A stretch of 56,867 nt of DNA. Origin: Alphaproteobacteria bacterium (GTDB lineage: Bacteria; Pseudomonadota; Alphaproteobacteria; UBA9655). Position 1 is the first letter of the stretch. Each line of letters starts with the position of its first letter. Where the stretch lies: positions 1-56,867 of the forward strand of contig JAIEMB010000004.1 in the NCBI GenBank assembly GCA_019752515.1. The letters run 5' to 3'. This document shows, piece after piece, positions 1 to 10,341 of the stretch. A program made the translations under genes and the position numbers. A model generated the notes under the pieces. It saw nothing but the letters and a program-made list of their open reading frames with translations. It made no database searches and had not been told where the DNA came from.

Positions 1-1
1 T

Positions 2-70
2 CTCTGGAGATTCCTGCAAGATCCCTCTCAGCTTGGAGTCATCAGAGAGAAATTTACGTCTCTCTTTTAA
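2..70 (+). CDS. Possible C-terminal end of a gene cut by the window edge
   Basis: Frame 2 is open from the window edge to a TAA at 68-70 and ends LWRFLQDPSQLGVIREKF. This looks like the helical C-terminus of a glycosyltransferase or sugar epimerase, which would fit the polysaccharide genes that follow. The other two forward frames are also open over this short stretch, so the reading is only weakly supported. Confidence 0.25.
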   Translation, partial: LWRFLQDPSQLGVIREKFTSLF

Positions 71-394
71 TTAACAAGTCCTTATTTTTAAACAAGGCTT
101 ATTAACTACTTTTTTGAAAAGTCTATTGCTTTCAAATTATGATTTAAGTATTCTTTTTAAGAAACTTAGTATGAGAAATTATAATATCCACCTTTAATCG
201 TTTCTCTTTTGTCTATGCATATAGTAATTATATGGTGACTGTGTGTGAAGAAGGGAAGAATAACAGTTAAATTGTGAACATGGGTATGATCTAAAGTGTT
301 TAATTTTTCTTGCATGATATTCATTTAAATAGTAAAACTATTATATGCAAATTTATGGAGGGATGTTGTTGAGAGACTTTAAAGAAAGTATAAA
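71..394. other. AT-rich intergenic region before the Wzy-like gene
   Basis: No convincing gene, RNA or terminator is visible in this stretch. It presumably carries the promoter and leader of the membrane protein that starts at 395. A purine run (AAAGAAAG at 381-388) lies at ribosome-binding distance from that start. Confidence 0.5.
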
Positions 395-1810
395 ATGTTA
401 AGTATGGCGCCCCCTGAATTTCTATTAGATGGCTACACAACGCTTAATCTTTTGTTAACGGCTATAACACTTTTTTTTATTGTTTATATTTTTCTATACA
501 AACGCTATTTGGTTGTTAAGCCAACCTTCTTATTTTTAATCTATGCTTTTATTTTTTGGCAAGTTCCCTTTACATATTTATCTTATGAGTGTGAAAAATT
601 TTTACCTGATCCTTACGCGTTATTAGTAATGATTCATGGTTTTATGTTTATAGGTTTATTTTTGACGTCACGTTTGTTTATACCACAGACTCAGGAAGTA
701 TGGCATAATTTAATAAGACACAATAATAAAATTGATATTATTGAATCTAATTATAATTTATTCATATGTGTTCTTTTGGGGCTTATTCTTATTTGTTCTA
801 TAGTGTATTTTAGCTACGTTTCTTTTGAAGATACTCCTATTATGCTTTCTTTTAAAGGTGCGGATACAAATACAATTATTATGGCTCGGGAAAGCGCTCT
901 TAAAACCCTTGAATCTTTTCTCCCCAAATATGCTTATACGATCTTACGCTCTTGTTTAGCTATCTGTGTGGTCTGCTTTTCTGGATTTGCCTTAATTCAG
1001 AGTTTTAAAGAAAAATCATATATGCTCCTCTTTCTCTATTCGGTGGCCATCTTATTGGCCATTTTATTTAGCTCAGTCGTTTTTAACAAATCCACTTTTA
1101 GCTTATTGTTAATTGGGTTTTTTTTAAACTACATTTGGTGGAATATTCAAAGTTCCTTTAAAGTATTTATAGGAGGTGGCTTTATAATTGTAGCAGCGAT
1201 CATTTTAGCCGTTTTAGTATCAAGCATAGGATATTACCATTCACTAGATCTCATCGCAGCAACAATATGGCCCATGATTAATAGGACATTTATTGTTACA
1301 TTCAAAGTAGGAACATGGTTTATTCATTATGCTCAAGTGAATGGTTTTATTGGGATTTCGGCTTTTCCAAAGCTCGCTGTAATGTTAGGGGAGGAGCAAA
1401 TTTATCTTCCTAATTTTATCGGTAAATTATACGCTCCACTTTATTTTAATCATGAGGTTCTATCTTCGGTTGCGGCTAATGCGGGGTTTATTTTTGTTAA
1501 CTATGTAGCTTGGGGTTTAGCAGGGTTACCAATTAGTCTTCTCATGTTTGTATCTCTTGATGTAGCCCTTCTTATCATGAAGCGTCTTTCAAGAATGTTT
1601 CTAATTCCATTTTTGTCGGTTATCGGTATTTTGCTGATCTCATTTACATCTAGTACCTATGGGGCTTCCCTAATTTCACATGGCTATTTAATTAGTATAA
1701 TAATTGTAGGTCTGTGGAGCTATAGGATTGAAATTGCACAATTTTTTAAAAAATGCCTTGAATTGTTAACTCTTGTTTTACAATCATTTAAGATAAAATC
1801 CAGTCAATAA
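395..1810 (+). CDS. Multi-spanning membrane protein, probable O-antigen polymerase (Wzy-like)
   Basis: A 471-residue protein with about ten to twelve hydrophobic segments, an early Asp/Glu-containing loop (around residues 60-70) and a larger polar loop near residues 105-120. Wzy polymerases have this size and topology and show almost no conserved sequence. The call rests mainly on context: a sugar amidotransferase trio and a Wzx flippase follow directly. If correct, it would join undecaprenyl-linked O-units on the periplasmic face of the inner membrane. The ATG at 395 is preceded by AAAGAAAG. The gene is very AT-rich (runs of TTT/ATT codons), as is common for O-antigen loci. It could instead be another polysaccharide membrane protein. 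Confidence 0.5.
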   Translation: MLSMAPPEFLLDGYTTLNLLLTAITLFFIVYIFLYKRYLVVKPTFLFLIYAFIFWQVPFTYLSYECEKFLPDPYALLVMIHGFMFIGLFLTSRLFIPQTQEVWHNLIRHNNKIDIIESNYNLFICVLLGLILICSIVYFSYVSFEDTPIMLSFKGADTNTIIMARESALKTLESFLPKYAYTILRSCLAICVVCFSGFALIQSFKEKSYMLLFLYSVAILLAILFSSVVFNKSTFSLLLIGFFLNYIWWNIQSSFKVFIGGGFIIVAAIILAVLVSSIGYYHSLDLIAATIWPMINRTFIVTFKVGTWFIHYAQVNGFIGISAFPKLAVMLGEEQIYLPNFIGKLYAPLYFNHEVLSSVAANAGFIFVNYVAWGLAGLPISLLMFVSLDVALLIMKRLSRMFLIPFLSVIGILLISFTSSTYGASLISHGYLISIIIVGLWSYRIEIAQFFKKCLELLTLVLQSFKIKSSQ

Positions 1811-1890
1811 TGGGATTTTGGGGACGTCCTAGATAAGCAAAAAATACTCTATGATTTTCTTAATAGTTTTCTTACAGATAAATTGATTGC

Positions 1891-3039
1891 TTAAACTCTT
1901 CTTAAAAATGGAAGATGTTTTTTTGCTTTGTCTTTCAGCTTATAAAAGATATCCAGGTTCGCAAATTCAGAGTAATGACGAGGTTTCTTTTGAAAGCATT
2001 CTGAAAATTCCTGGGCATCAATATCTAATTTTTTTATGATAAATTCCTCATCAATACGACGTTCATTTTCATCATACGATGGGGTGATAAGGTGTGCCAA
2101 TGCATTTTCTCTTGTTATTTGGTTAGACATGATCATACTTGAGAGGTGAGCTCTTCGTTTATCGTAACCAAAGCGAGTTGGCAAATAATAACTTTGGAAC
2201 CATTTTGTCCATCTGGATTCATGGTGCTTATCTCCGTAATTACACCAGTCAAGTTCACGTTGAAGCACAAGGATAGCTTCTTCTCTATTGTAAGAAATGT
2301 AATTTAAGGGACGAATATTCTTGAGTTTAGAGATATAAGGGTAGTAAAGATAGTTTTCATAAAGGCTTAGCATTGGATAGTGTTTTAAGGAGCGCTCTCC
2401 AAAGACTTTATGAATGGCTTTAAGATTCCGTGCATCCATAGCGCTATGCCCCCAACTTCTAGGAAGAATAGACTCAGTAGCAAAATTCCCACCTGATAAG
2501 AAATAACGAATGTTGTCACTTTTTGTTTTTTTATAAAGTACAGTAAAGAAGGCATGATCTTGAGGAACATCCTGATTTGCCACTCCAGCTCGAATGTATG
2601 CCCGTTGGAGGTCTTGGACCTCTTCCCAATCGATGACTTCCGTATATAAGTCAATATTCAATTTTCTTACAATTTTTTCAATATTATGAACAGCGATTTC
2701 TGAATTCCATCCAGCATCTACATGAATAGCAAGAGGACGCAAACCAAACTCTTTAACAACTAGATAAGCAAGATAAGAGCTATCAACACCTCCAGAAAGA
2801 CCTATAATACAATCATAAGTATTCTTTCTTCCATCTTTACGAATCTGTTCTAAAATTGAAGTTAATCTAGAATGACCATTAAGAGGAAACCATGTTTTGT
2901 TTAGATATACTTCTTCTACAATGACACAATGATTACAATATCCTTTGTCATTAAACGAAATTTGAGGATCTGAAGTATCCATAATACATCGGGAACAAAT
3001 TTGGTAAGGACGTTGGATTTCTGACAACTTCACATTCAT
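1891..3039 (-). CDS. wbpG: N-acetyl sugar amidotransferase (WbpG/PseA family)
   Basis: A 382-residue PP-loop ATP pyrophosphatase. The N-terminus carries two Cys-x2-Cys pairs (Cys15/18 and Cys35/38), a likely metal knuckle, followed by the PP-loop SGGVDSS at about residues 82-88 and the strand LAIHVDAGWNSE. In Pseudomonas O-antigen pathways WbpG adenylates an N-acetyl sugar nucleotide. It then uses ammonia delivered by partner HisH/HisF proteins to turn an acetamido group into an acetamidino group. It is the last gene of a minus-strand hisH-hisF-wbpG unit, 10 bases after the hisF-like stop. Length and motifs fit the family; the exact sugar cannot be read from the sequence. Confidence 0.88.
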   Translation of the reverse strand: MNVKLSEIQRPYQICSRCIMDTSDPQISFNDKGYCNHCVIVEEVYLNKTWFPLNGHSRLTSILEQIRKDGRKNTYDCIIGLSGGVDSSYLAYLVVKEFGLRPLAIHVDAGWNSEIAVHNIEKIVRKLNIDLYTEVIDWEEVQDLQRAYIRAGVANQDVPQDHAFFTVLYKKTKSDNIRYFLSGGNFATESILPRSWGHSAMDARNLKAIHKVFGERSLKHYPMLSLYENYLYYPYISKLKNIRPLNYISYNREEAILVLQRELDWCNYGDKHHESRWTKWFQSYYLPTRFGYDKRRAHLSSMIMSNQITRENALAHLITPSYDENERRIDEEFIIKKLDIDAQEFSECFQKKPRHYSEFANLDIFYKLKDKAKKHLPFLRRV

Positions 3040-3049
3040 TTTATAATCC

Positions 3050-3808
3050 TCAAGAAAACAAACCCTCCATTTCAGATACGGAGGGATAGCTTAGCAAAGG
3101 AGCATCTAACCTTCCTATAAGCGTGAATAAAGCGCCTGCGGCAACGGCTGATGCTCCGACATCCATAGCGGATTTTAAGTCTTTAGGGCTAGATGCTCCA
3201 CAACAAGCAATAATAGGAATGCCAACGTGATTTGATATAGTCTCTATAAGCTCCAAATTGTAGCCGCATTTCATTCCGTCACGACTAATATCGGATAATA
3301 GAATTTCACCCGCGCCCATATCCTCAACTCTTTTTGCTAAATCAAGGGGGGATATGTTGCGTTCTTTTATTCCTTTGTGAGAGAATACGCCCCATTTACC
3401 ATTTGTCATCATTTTAACATCAATGGATGCGACAATGCTTTGAGAGCCAAAATGTGAGGCGGCTTCGCTAATTAAGTTGTTGTTTTCATGAAGGGCAGAA
3501 TTAATCGCTACTTTTTCAGCACCGCGACTGAGAATATCGCCAATTTGTTTTACTGTTTGTATTCCTCCCCCATAACAAAAAGGCATAAAAGCTTCTTGTG
3601 CTACGTCTTGAATTAAGCTTAAACGGGGTTCCAGACAATTCGGAGTTGCCGTGATATCTAAAAGAATGATTTCATCTACTTGCTTTTCGTTGAAAATACG
3701 GATTGCGTTAATGACATCCCCAAGATACTTCCAGTCTTTGAACTGCTTTGTTTTAACTAATGCAGGTCCATCGACAAGGAGAGTTGGAATGATACGATTA
3801 AGCAGCAT
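3050..3808 (-). CDS. hisF: HisF-like (beta/alpha)8 partner of WbpG
   Basis: A 252-residue HisF-type barrel. It starts RIIPTLLVDG, whereas true histidine-pathway HisF reads IPCLDV with the catalytic Asp11; here that position is Leu. The second catalytic Asp survives in ASIDVK, and the phosphate-binding loops (CYGGGIQ, CCGASS) are recognisable. Loss of the first Asp is what I expect of the LPS-type HisF paralogues, which would keep the ammonia channel but not the cyclase chemistry. No other histidine-biosynthesis gene lies in the window. It sits 15 bases after hisH and just before wbpG, so the three are probably co-transcribed. Confidence 0.88.
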   Translation of the reverse strand: MLLNRIIPTLLVDGPALVKTKQFKDWKYLGDVINAIRIFNEKQVDEIILLDITATPNCLEPRLSLIQDVAQEAFMPFCYGGGIQTVKQIGDILSRGAEKVAINSALHENNNLISEAASHFGSQSIVASIDVKMMTNGKWGVFSHKGIKERNISPLDLAKRVEDMGAGEILLSDISRDGMKCGYNLELIETISNHVGIPIIACCGASSPKDLKSAMDVGASAVAAGALFTLIGRLDAPLLSYPSVSEMEGLFS

Positions 3809-3823
3809 GGAGATGTGGCCCTC

Positions 3824-4438
3824 TTATAAACTCAGGAAATTCTGCAAAAGACGCATTCCAAAGGTATGACTTTTTTCAGGGTGAAATTGAACGCCAAAGA
3901 CATTGTCATTTTCTATCGAAGCTGGAAAATCATATCCATAGTGGCAAAGGGAAGAGATATTTCCTTTATCCTTACATTCAACATGGAAAGAGTGAACAAA
4001 ATAAAATTTTTGAGGTTCCGTTGAGTGCCCGAAGAGGCGCATATTTGGCCTAGGAAACACTTGATTCCAGGACATATGAGGAACTTTCATTCGATTCATT
4101 TCATGTTGTCGAAAGCGAATACACCTCCCCTTAATCCAACCGAAACCAGGAGAATTTCCTTCATCACTTCCCTCTGTCATAATTTGCATACCTACGCAAA
4201 TTCCAAGGATGGGTTTTTTTTGAACTTCGATCCATTCCCTTAACGGATTTATAAAGCCTTTGTCTTCAAGATTATTCCAGACCGCGGCAGCGGATCCCAC
4301 ACCAGGAAGAATAATTTTATTGGCTTCCTTTAGTTCCTTTGGATTTTGGATAATTCGCGGATAAAAATTCAGATATTTTAACATATTCACAACTGAGTGA
4401 ATATTTGCCAAACCATGATCAACAATTGCTATAGACAT
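3824..4438 (-). CDS. hisH: HisH-like glutamine amidotransferase supplying ammonia to HisF/WbpG
   Basis: A 204-residue class I glutamine amidotransferase. The nucleophile is Cys81 in GICVGMQ, and the His-Glu pair is near the C-terminus in QFHPEKS (about His186/Glu188). The oxyanion region is PGVGSA. It hydrolyses glutamine and would pass ammonia through the HisF-like barrel to the WbpG amidotransferase. It is the first gene of the minus-strand trio; its start lies 59 bases from the divergent wzx start, so a short bidirectional promoter region is expected there. Its function in LPS sugar modification rather than histidine synthesis is inferred from the neighbours. Confidence 0.87.
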   Translation of the reverse strand: MSIAIVDHGLANIHSVVNMLKYLNFYPRIIQNPKELKEANKIILPGVGSAAAVWNNLEDKGFINPLREWIEVQKKPILGICVGMQIMTEGSDEGNSPGFGWIKGRCIRFRQHEMNRMKVPHMSWNQVFPRPNMRLFGHSTEPQKFYFVHSFHVECKDKGNISSLCHYGYDFPASIENDNVFGVQFHPEKSHTFGMRLLQNFLSL

Positions 4439-4497
4439 TCGGAAGTAATTTTAATATTTGTGTTCCAGTGATGTGAATTTGCTAGAAAGAAGCCTCT

Positions 4498-5811
4498 ATG
4501 TCAAGAGTTTTAAATCAGCTTATCGAAGCTGTGCTTTCGTTTAATATATATTTACGACATGTATTTATTGTTTTTTCAGGTACAACCATATCTGTTTTAA
4601 TTCCAGTTCTCGTTGTTCCTATACTTACACGTTTATATACTCCAGAAGACTTTGGGCAGTATGGGTTTGTTTATTCTATCGGTATTATCTTAGGTGTATT
4701 TTGTACACTACGGTATGAACATTCGATTGTTATTGCTAGGAATGACAGGGAAGCTCAACAAGCACAAAGACTTTGTGAATGCTTGATTGTTGGAATTAAT
4801 CTTTTTGTTTTTATAGTGATAGCTGGATTGCAAATGGGACATTTTCTTTTCGATTTGGGAGCATGGTGGTGTTCTTGGTACATAATTATTCCTCTTGTAG
4901 CCGCAAGCACGGCTGCTTTTAGAGTCCAAACTCTCTTAGCAAATCGGAGAGAAAGTTATAAATTTGTATCAAAAATTAAGGTTCTTCAGGGTCTCATGAT
5001 CACATTCTTTAGTGTTTGTTTTGGCTTAATAGGCCCTATACCGCATGGAATGGTGTGGGCTTTTGTATTAGGCTATGCGATATGTACAGTTTTACTTCAG
5101 CAAAAAAATAAAAATAATCTCGCTATAAGGAAAAAGGACCTTCTTAGGATAGCAAAACGTTATATTAATTTCCCTCGTTTTTCTTTGCCTGCCGAACTGA
5201 TTAACAATACAACCGTACGTTATCCTCTTATTATTTTCCCGTTCTTATTTGGGAATGAAGTTGCAGGTTTTCTTACTCTTGCTTATCGAATAGTGGCTAT
5301 CCCAGCGCGATTTGTATCAACGGCTGTAGCAGAAGTTTTTTTTCAACGGGCGAGTAAAGAAATGAGAGAAAAAAATCAATGTCGTCATCTTTTCTTGTTT
5401 ACATCAGCTTTTTTAGCCGTAATTAGTATATTAGGGTTTGGTATTTTATACTTCTCATTGGATCTTGTGTTTAATATTTTCTTCGAATCGAACTGGGAAG
5501 CTACAAGTACATATATCAAGATTCTCATCCCTCTTTTTGCAGTTAATTTTGTTGTTTCGCCTTTAAGTACAATGATTTATATAACTGAAAAGCAGACATG
5601 GGATTTATACTGGCAAACCTTCTATCTTTTTATGATTAGTATAAGCACCATAAGTGCGTGGTTTTTTTATGGAAGTTTAGAAAGTGTTCTTTCATCTTTG
5701 GTTTACGCGGCAATTATATCTTATATAATATATTATATTTTGTTTTTTATTTTAACAAAAGAAAAACAAATAAAAAAAAGAGCAACTCAACAGGAATACG
5801 CAAGTTCTTAG
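4498..5811 (+). CDS. wzx: Wzx-type O-antigen/polysaccharide flippase
   Basis: A 437-residue inner-membrane protein with about twelve hydrophobic segments. The N-terminal signature of polysaccharide flippases is visible: IPVLVVPILTRLYTPEDFG, then LRYEHSIVIA with Arg/Glu after TM2. This MOP-superfamily exporter would flip undecaprenyl-linked O-units to the periplasm for the Wzy-like polymerase at 395. The ATG at 4498 is preceded by AGAAAG at suitable distance. It is divergent from the hisH-hisF-wbpG unit. The C-terminus is Lys-rich and cytoplasmic. A teichoic or capsule exporter of the same superfamily is the only serious alternative. Confidence 0.82.
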   Translation: MSRVLNQLIEAVLSFNIYLRHVFIVFSGTTISVLIPVLVVPILTRLYTPEDFGQYGFVYSIGIILGVFCTLRYEHSIVIARNDREAQQAQRLCECLIVGINLFVFIVIAGLQMGHFLFDLGAWWCSWYIIIPLVAASTAAFRVQTLLANRRESYKFVSKIKVLQGLMITFFSVCFGLIGPIPHGMVWAFVLGYAICTVLLQQKNKNNLAIRKKDLLRIAKRYINFPRFSLPAELINNTTVRYPLIIFPFLFGNEVAGFLTLAYRIVAIPARFVSTAVAEVFFQRASKEMREKNQCRHLFLFTSAFLAVISILGFGILYFSLDLVFNIFFESNWEATSTYIKILIPLFAVNFVVSPLSTMIYITEKQTWDLYWQTFYLFMISISTISAWFFYGSLESVLSSLVYAAIISYIIYYILFFILTKEKQIKKRATQQEYASS

Positions 5812-5889
5812 ATAAGTAAAAAGGATAGAAATACCTGCGCTTTATCTAAATTTGTTTCATTCATGTGTTTTTTGTATAACTAAGGGTTA

Positions 5890-6684
5890 CTATTCTTTTT
5901 TGTTTTTTGTAAGGCCTTCAATCATTGGCATTAGCTCAATGGGAAGGGGGAAAACGATCGTGGAATTATTTTCTTCAGCAATGGAACCTAAAGTTTGAAG
6001 ATAACGAAGAACCATCGTTTGTGGTTGTTTTGCAAGAGTTTGTGCTGCTTTTAGGAGCTTATCAGATGCTTGGAGTTCGCCTTCTGCATGGATAATTTTT
6101 GCACGGCGGTCCCGTTCAGCTTCTGCTTGTTTGGCGATGGCGCGAATCATACTTTCATTAAGGTCAACCTGTTTAATTTCAACGTTCGAAACTTTAATTC
6201 CCCATGTTTCCGTCTGTTCGTCAAGAATGCGTTGAAGGGAGGTATTGAGTTTTTCACGTTCGGCTAGAATAACATCGAGTTCATGTTGACCTAAAACAGA
6301 GCGGAGAGTTGTTTGTGCTAATTGACTCGTGGCCTCAAAAAAATCTTCCACATTGATAATAGCCCTTTGAGGATCAATGACGCGGAAATAAAGCACGGCA
6401 TTAACTTGAAGGGAGACATTGTCTCGTGAGATGACTTCTTGAGTAGGTATGTCGAGAACAATGACGCGGAGGTCAACACGTGTCATTTTTTGGATTCCAG
6501 GGAATACAAGAATAAGGCCGGGTCCCTTAATTTTCCAAAAACGTCCAAGCGTGAAGACAACGCCTCTTTCAAATTCCCAAAGAATACGAAAGCTACGAAA
6601 AATGATGAATAAGAGTACAACACCTACAATGCCAAATATGGTAAGAAGGGGTGAAAAATCACCAACTCCTGATAGTTCATGCAT
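5890..6684 (-). CDS. Slipin: stomatin-like SPFH/band 7 membrane protein
   Basis: A 264-residue protein with one N-terminal membrane segment (about residues 12-32) followed by an SPFH domain ([12 protein letters not shown], then [18 protein letters not shown], and [21 protein letters not shown]). A Lys/Glu/Ala-rich helix follows ([20 protein letters not shown]). Slipins form large membrane-associated oligomers. They are typically encoded next to a NfeD protease, as here: the start overlaps the end of the upstream NfeD gene by 8 bases, implying translational coupling. In known pairs the NfeD protease cleaves the slipin C-terminus. The role in this organism is not visible. Confidence 0.88.
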   Translation of the reverse strand: MHELSGVGDFSPLLTIFGIVGVVLLFIIFRSFRILWEFERGVVFTLGRFWKIKGPGLILVFPGIQKMTRVDLRVIVLDIPTQEVISRDNVSLQVNAVLYFRVIDPQRAIINVEDFFEATSQLAQTTLRSVLGQHELDVILAEREKLNTSLQRILDEQTETWGIKVSNVEIKQVDLNESMIRAIAKQAEAERDRRAKIIHAEGELQASDKLLKAAQTLAKQPQTMVLRYLQTLGSIAEENNSTIVFPLPIELMPMIEGLTKNKKE

Positions 6685-8065
6685 CTTTAGCCTCTTTCTG
6701 GTCCAGTGGTTTCACAATAACTTCTAATCCTTTACATTTAACAATTCTTACGCTTTCCCCTTTTTTTAAGGGGAGAGGGGTATGAGCTTTCCAAAGTTCA
6801 CCTTCGATTTTTACCCACCCAGCGTCTTTAAAATCGTTTTGAACGACACCAATCATTCCTATCAAAGTCTCAGACCCACTAACTAGCTTTCTTCGCCTTG
6901 CTTTAATAGCGAACCCAATGATGAATAAAAAGAAGCTTATAGATGCAATACTCATACCGATAATAAGCCCCCAAGGCGTTTGATATCCGTTTAAATCAAG
7001 AAGAAGAACGGATCCTACAAAAAAAGCGATAAGCCCTCCAGCACTTAAGACCCCATAACTTGGAACAAAAAGTTCAGCGGCCATAAAACCAATTCCAACA
7101 AGAGTCAAAGCAAGACCCGTATAATGGATCGGTAAAAGTTGAAAAGCATAGAGGGCCAATAAAAGGGCAATGGTACCTACCACACCTGGAAGGACAAACC
7201 CTGGATTATAAAACTCGAAAAAGAGGCCCCAAATTCCAATAATGAGCAAAATATATGCAATACTAGGATCTGTAATGACTTCCAAAAAACGAAGACGCCA
7301 GTCGGGTTCCCAAACCTCCACATTAAGGTCTTGGGTTTGAAGAACCTTTACTTGGTTTTGAACAGTAACGGGTACGCCATTTAGTTGTTTGAGTAGGTCA
7401 GGAATATTTTGAGCAACCATATCAATAACTTTAAGATTTAAAGCCTCGTCCGATTGAAGGCTGGCTGCATCCTTTACGGTCTGCTCTGCCCATTCTTCAT
7501 TTCGATGGCGAAGGTGAGCAAGACCTTTTAAATAGGCAATAGAGTCACTCAGGATTTTCTTTTCCTCAGCTGATTTTTCTTGAGGATGTTTCTCTTTGCC
7601 CATCTCTGAGCCAACCACATCTAGACTAATGGGTGTGGCAGCGCCAAGATTTGTTGCGGGGGCCATTGCAGCAATATGACTTGCATAGAGAATATAGGTT
7701 CCGGCACTGGCAGCACGTGATCCTTCCGGGCCGACATAAGTAATGATAGGAAGGGGAGCACTGATTATATCCTGGATAATAGACCTCATGGCTTTGTCGA
7801 GTCCTCCGGGAGTGTTGAGCCTTAGAATTATAAATTCCGCATTTTCTGAAAAAGCGTGTTCTATACCTTGGTGGATGTACTCTTCAGTTGCAGGACCTAT
7901 AGCTCCCTTGACGTCGAGAAGAACGACAGTCTTGCTAGCAAGGATTTGACTGGGAAGAAAAAAAATAAAAGCCAAAAAGGTAATACGAAGAAAAGTAAGA
8001 CAGAATAACCATGGAGATTTTATGATGTTTGTGCCCATGATCGGACTATATTTTGAAAAAATCAT
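6677..8065 (-). CDS. NfeD1-type membrane serine protease (ClpP-class)
   Basis: A 462-residue protein: signal peptide (to about residue 44), a ClpP/SppA-like protease domain (LNTPGGLD around residue 83, nucleophile Ser120 in RAASAGTYI, probable Lys base in the [14 protein letters not shown] helix), then four or five membrane segments. A C-terminal OB-fold NfeD domain follows (about residues 390-455). This is the long, catalytically competent form. It overlaps the downstream slipin by 8 bases and would process it. The start at 8065 could instead be the Met at 8036, which still leaves a good signal peptide. It is divergent from uvrB across about 130 bases. Confidence 0.87.
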   Translation of the reverse strand: MIFSKYSPIMGTNIIKSPWLFCLTFLRITFLAFIFFLPSQILASKTVVLLDVKGAIGPATEEYIHQGIEHAFSENAEFIILRLNTPGGLDKAMRSIIQDIISAPLPIITYVGPEGSRAASAGTYILYASHIAAMAPATNLGAATPISLDVVGSEMGKEKHPQEKSAEEKKILSDSIAYLKGLAHLRHRNEEWAEQTVKDAASLQSDEALNLKVIDMVAQNIPDLLKQLNGVPVTVQNQVKVLQTQDLNVEVWEPDWRLRFLEVITDPSIAYILLIIGIWGLFFEFYNPGFVLPGVVGTIALLLALYAFQLLPIHYTGLALTLVGIGFMAAELFVPSYGVLSAGGLIAFFVGSVLLLDLNGYQTPWGLIIGMSIASISFFLFIIGFAIKARRRKLVSGSETLIGMIGVVQNDFKDAGWVKIEGELWKAHTPLPLKKGESVRIVKCKGLEVIVKPLDQKEAKDA

Positions 8066-8194
8066 ATTATCATTATGCCATTTTTTTCTTTGAGTTTAAA
8101 GTTTAATTAGAAATTTTTTAGATGATTCCTTAGAGAACATTGCTGAACGCACCTTTAGAAGTGTATTCTTTGATAGAAAGGTAAAGGTGATAGA

Positions 8195-10219
8195 ATGAAT
8201 AAAAGGACCGATCTAGATATGTCCTCATCCTTATTTACCTTGGTCTCTGATTTTCAACCCGCTGGTGATCAACCTCAAGCGATTGGGAGCCTTAGAGAAG
8301 GGCTTGAAAAGGGGGATAGAGATCAAGTTCTGCTCGGTGTTACAGGTTCAGGAAAAACCTTTACCATGGCTCAAATCATTGCAGAACAAGGAAAGCCAGC
8401 TCTTATTATGGCACCTAATAAAACGCTTGCGGCCCAGCTTTATGGAGAGATGAAATCCTTTTTCCCCCACAATGCGGTTGAGTATTTTGTATCTTATTAT
8501 GACTATTATCAGCCGGAAGCTTATGTTCCGCGCACGGATACTTATATTGAGAAAGAAGCAACTATTAATGAACAAATTGATCGTATGCGCCATTCAGCAA
8601 CACGGTCTCTTTTGGAGCGCAAAGACGTTATTATCGTTGCGAGTGTTTCCTGTATTTATGGTATTGGTTCTGTTGAGACCTATAGCCAAATGGTCATATC
8701 TTTACAGGTGGGTGAACGGGTGGAACGAGAGATTCTTCTCCGCCAGTTGATCAATCTCCAGTACAAGCGGAATGATATTGATTTTCATCGGGGGGCCTTC
8801 CGTGCTAGAGGAGACATTATCGAGATTTTTCCATCCCATTATGAAGATCGAGCTTGGAAACTCTCTCTCTTTGGAGACGAAATTGAATCTATTGTTGAAG
8901 TGGACCCTTTAACAGGCAAGAAAACATCAAATCTTGAATCCATCAAGGTATATGCAAATTCCCACTATGTAACGCCAGGTCCTACCTTACAGCAGGCGAT
9001 TGAAGGGATTAAAATTGAACTTAAAGAACGGCTTAATGAGTTTAAAGAGGAAGGAAAGCTCCTCGAAGCTCAGCGTCTGGAGCAACGCACTCGGTTTGAT
9101 CTGGAAATGTTGTCTGCAACGGGAATGTGTGCAGGCATTGAAAATTATTCTCGTTTTTTGACAGGTCGTGCACCAGGAGAGCCTCCCCCCACACTCTTTG
9201 AATATCTTCCAAAAGATGCCCTTTTATTTGTGGATGAAAGCCATGTTTCTGTTCCTCAATTGGGGGGGATGTATAAGGGGGACGCGTCTCGGAAAAAGAC
9301 ACTTTCGGATTTTGGATTTCGCTTACCTTCCTGTCGAGATAATCGTCCTTTGAAATTTGAAGAATGGGATGCCATGCGACCGTCCACCATTTTTGTGTCT
9401 GCCACACCAGGGCCTTGGGAAATGACCCGCACGGAGGGTGTTTTTGTAGAACAGGTGATTCGGCCTACTGGATTAATGGATCCTGTTTGTCTCGTGAGGC
9501 CTGTTGAAAATCAAGTGGATGATCTCATCCATGAATGCCAACTCATGGCGAAACAAGGCTATCGGGTCCTCGTAACGACGCTTACCAAACGCATGGCAGA
9601 AGCCTTAACCGAGTATTTGAGCGAAACAGGCCTTAAAGTGCAATATGTTCACTCGGATGTAGATACGCTTGAACGTATTGAGATTATTCGAGATCTGCGC
9701 TTAGGGGTCTTTGACGCTCTTATCGGCATTAACCTCTTAAGAGAAGGGCTAGATATTCCTGAATGTGGTCTTGTTGCCATCCTGGATGCGGATAAGGAAG
9801 GATACTTACGCTCTCAAACATCGCTCATCCAAACTATTGGCCGGGCTGCACGAAATGTAGAGGGTAGAGCCATTCTCTATGCTGACAACATCACAAAATC
9901 GATGAAAGCAGCACTTGAAGAAACAAGCCGGAGGCGAGAAAGGCAACAAGCTTACAATGCAGAGCATGGCATTACTCCAGAGACCATCAAAAAGTCGATT
10001 CACACCATTCTCGAAAGCGTATATGAAAAGGATCATACAACTATCCCTATTGATGAAGATCCCTATCTACAGATGAGCCCAAAAAAGAGAAAAGTTTATA
10101 TGGAAACTTTGGAGAAAAAGATGTTTGCTGCTGCGGGTAATCTTGAATTTGAGGAAGCAGCAAGATTGAGGGATGAGCTCAAATATTTTGAAGAAAAGGA
10201 ATTGGAGCTAAAAGAGTAA
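8195..10219 (+). CDS. uvrB: UvrABC excinuclease subunit B
   Basis: Full-length UvrB, 674 residues. Walker A is GVTGSGKT (residues 48-55). The damage-probing beta-hairpin region follows ([15 protein letters not shown]), then DESH in the helicase core, [12 protein letters not shown] and [10 protein letters not shown] in the second RecA-like domain, and a UVR motif at the C-terminus ([12 protein letters not shown]) that contacts UvrC. It works in nucleotide excision repair after UvrA loads it on damaged DNA. The ATG at 8195 has an AAAGGTGA ribosome-binding site. No SOS box was identified upstream by eye. No neighbour belongs to the same pathway except mfd about 34 kb away. Confidence 0.98.
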   Translation: MNKRTDLDMSSSLFTLVSDFQPAGDQPQAIGSLREGLEKGDRDQVLLGVTGSGKTFTMAQIIAEQGKPALIMAPNKTLAAQLYGEMKSFFPHNAVEYFVSYYDYYQPEAYVPRTDTYIEKEATINEQIDRMRHSATRSLLERKDVIIVASVSCIYGIGSVETYSQMVISLQVGERVEREILLRQLINLQYKRNDIDFHRGAFRARGDIIEIFPSHYEDRAWKLSLFGDEIESIVEVDPLTGKKTSNLESIKVYANSHYVTPGPTLQQAIEGIKIELKERLNEFKEEGKLLEAQRLEQRTRFDLEMLSATGMCAGIENYSRFLTGRAPGEPPPTLFEYLPKDALLFVDESHVSVPQLGGMYKGDASRKKTLSDFGFRLPSCRDNRPLKFEEWDAMRPSTIFVSATPGPWEMTRTEGVFVEQVIRPTGLMDPVCLVRPVENQVDDLIHECQLMAKQGYRVLVTTLTKRMAEALTEYLSETGLKVQYVHSDVDTLERIEIIRDLRLGVFDALIGINLLREGLDIPECGLVAILDADKEGYLRSQTSLIQTIGRAARNVEGRAILYADNITKSMKAALEETSRRRERQQAYNAEHGITPETIKKSIHTILESVYEKDHTTIPIDEDPYLQMSPKKRKVYMETLEKKMFAAAGNLEFEEAARLRDELKYFEEKELELKE

Positions 10220-10341
10220 GGATAAATTTAGTTGATGACTTTATAAAATTGAATTAAATGTAAATTTTTATGTCATTTGATGGCTTTAGAAAAAATGAAG
10301 AAAATAACTGAAAAGATTTATATAATTTAGGATAGGGTGTG

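Noticed and set aside
2385-2654. 89-codon minus-strand frame inside wbpG
   Set aside because: It lies wholly within wbpG in another frame, with no ribosome-binding site and no recognisable motif.
3050-4438. hisF/hisH as histidine biosynthesis genes
   Set aside because: The HisF-like protein lacks the first catalytic Asp and the pair sits with wbpG and wzx, so a polysaccharide role is more likely.
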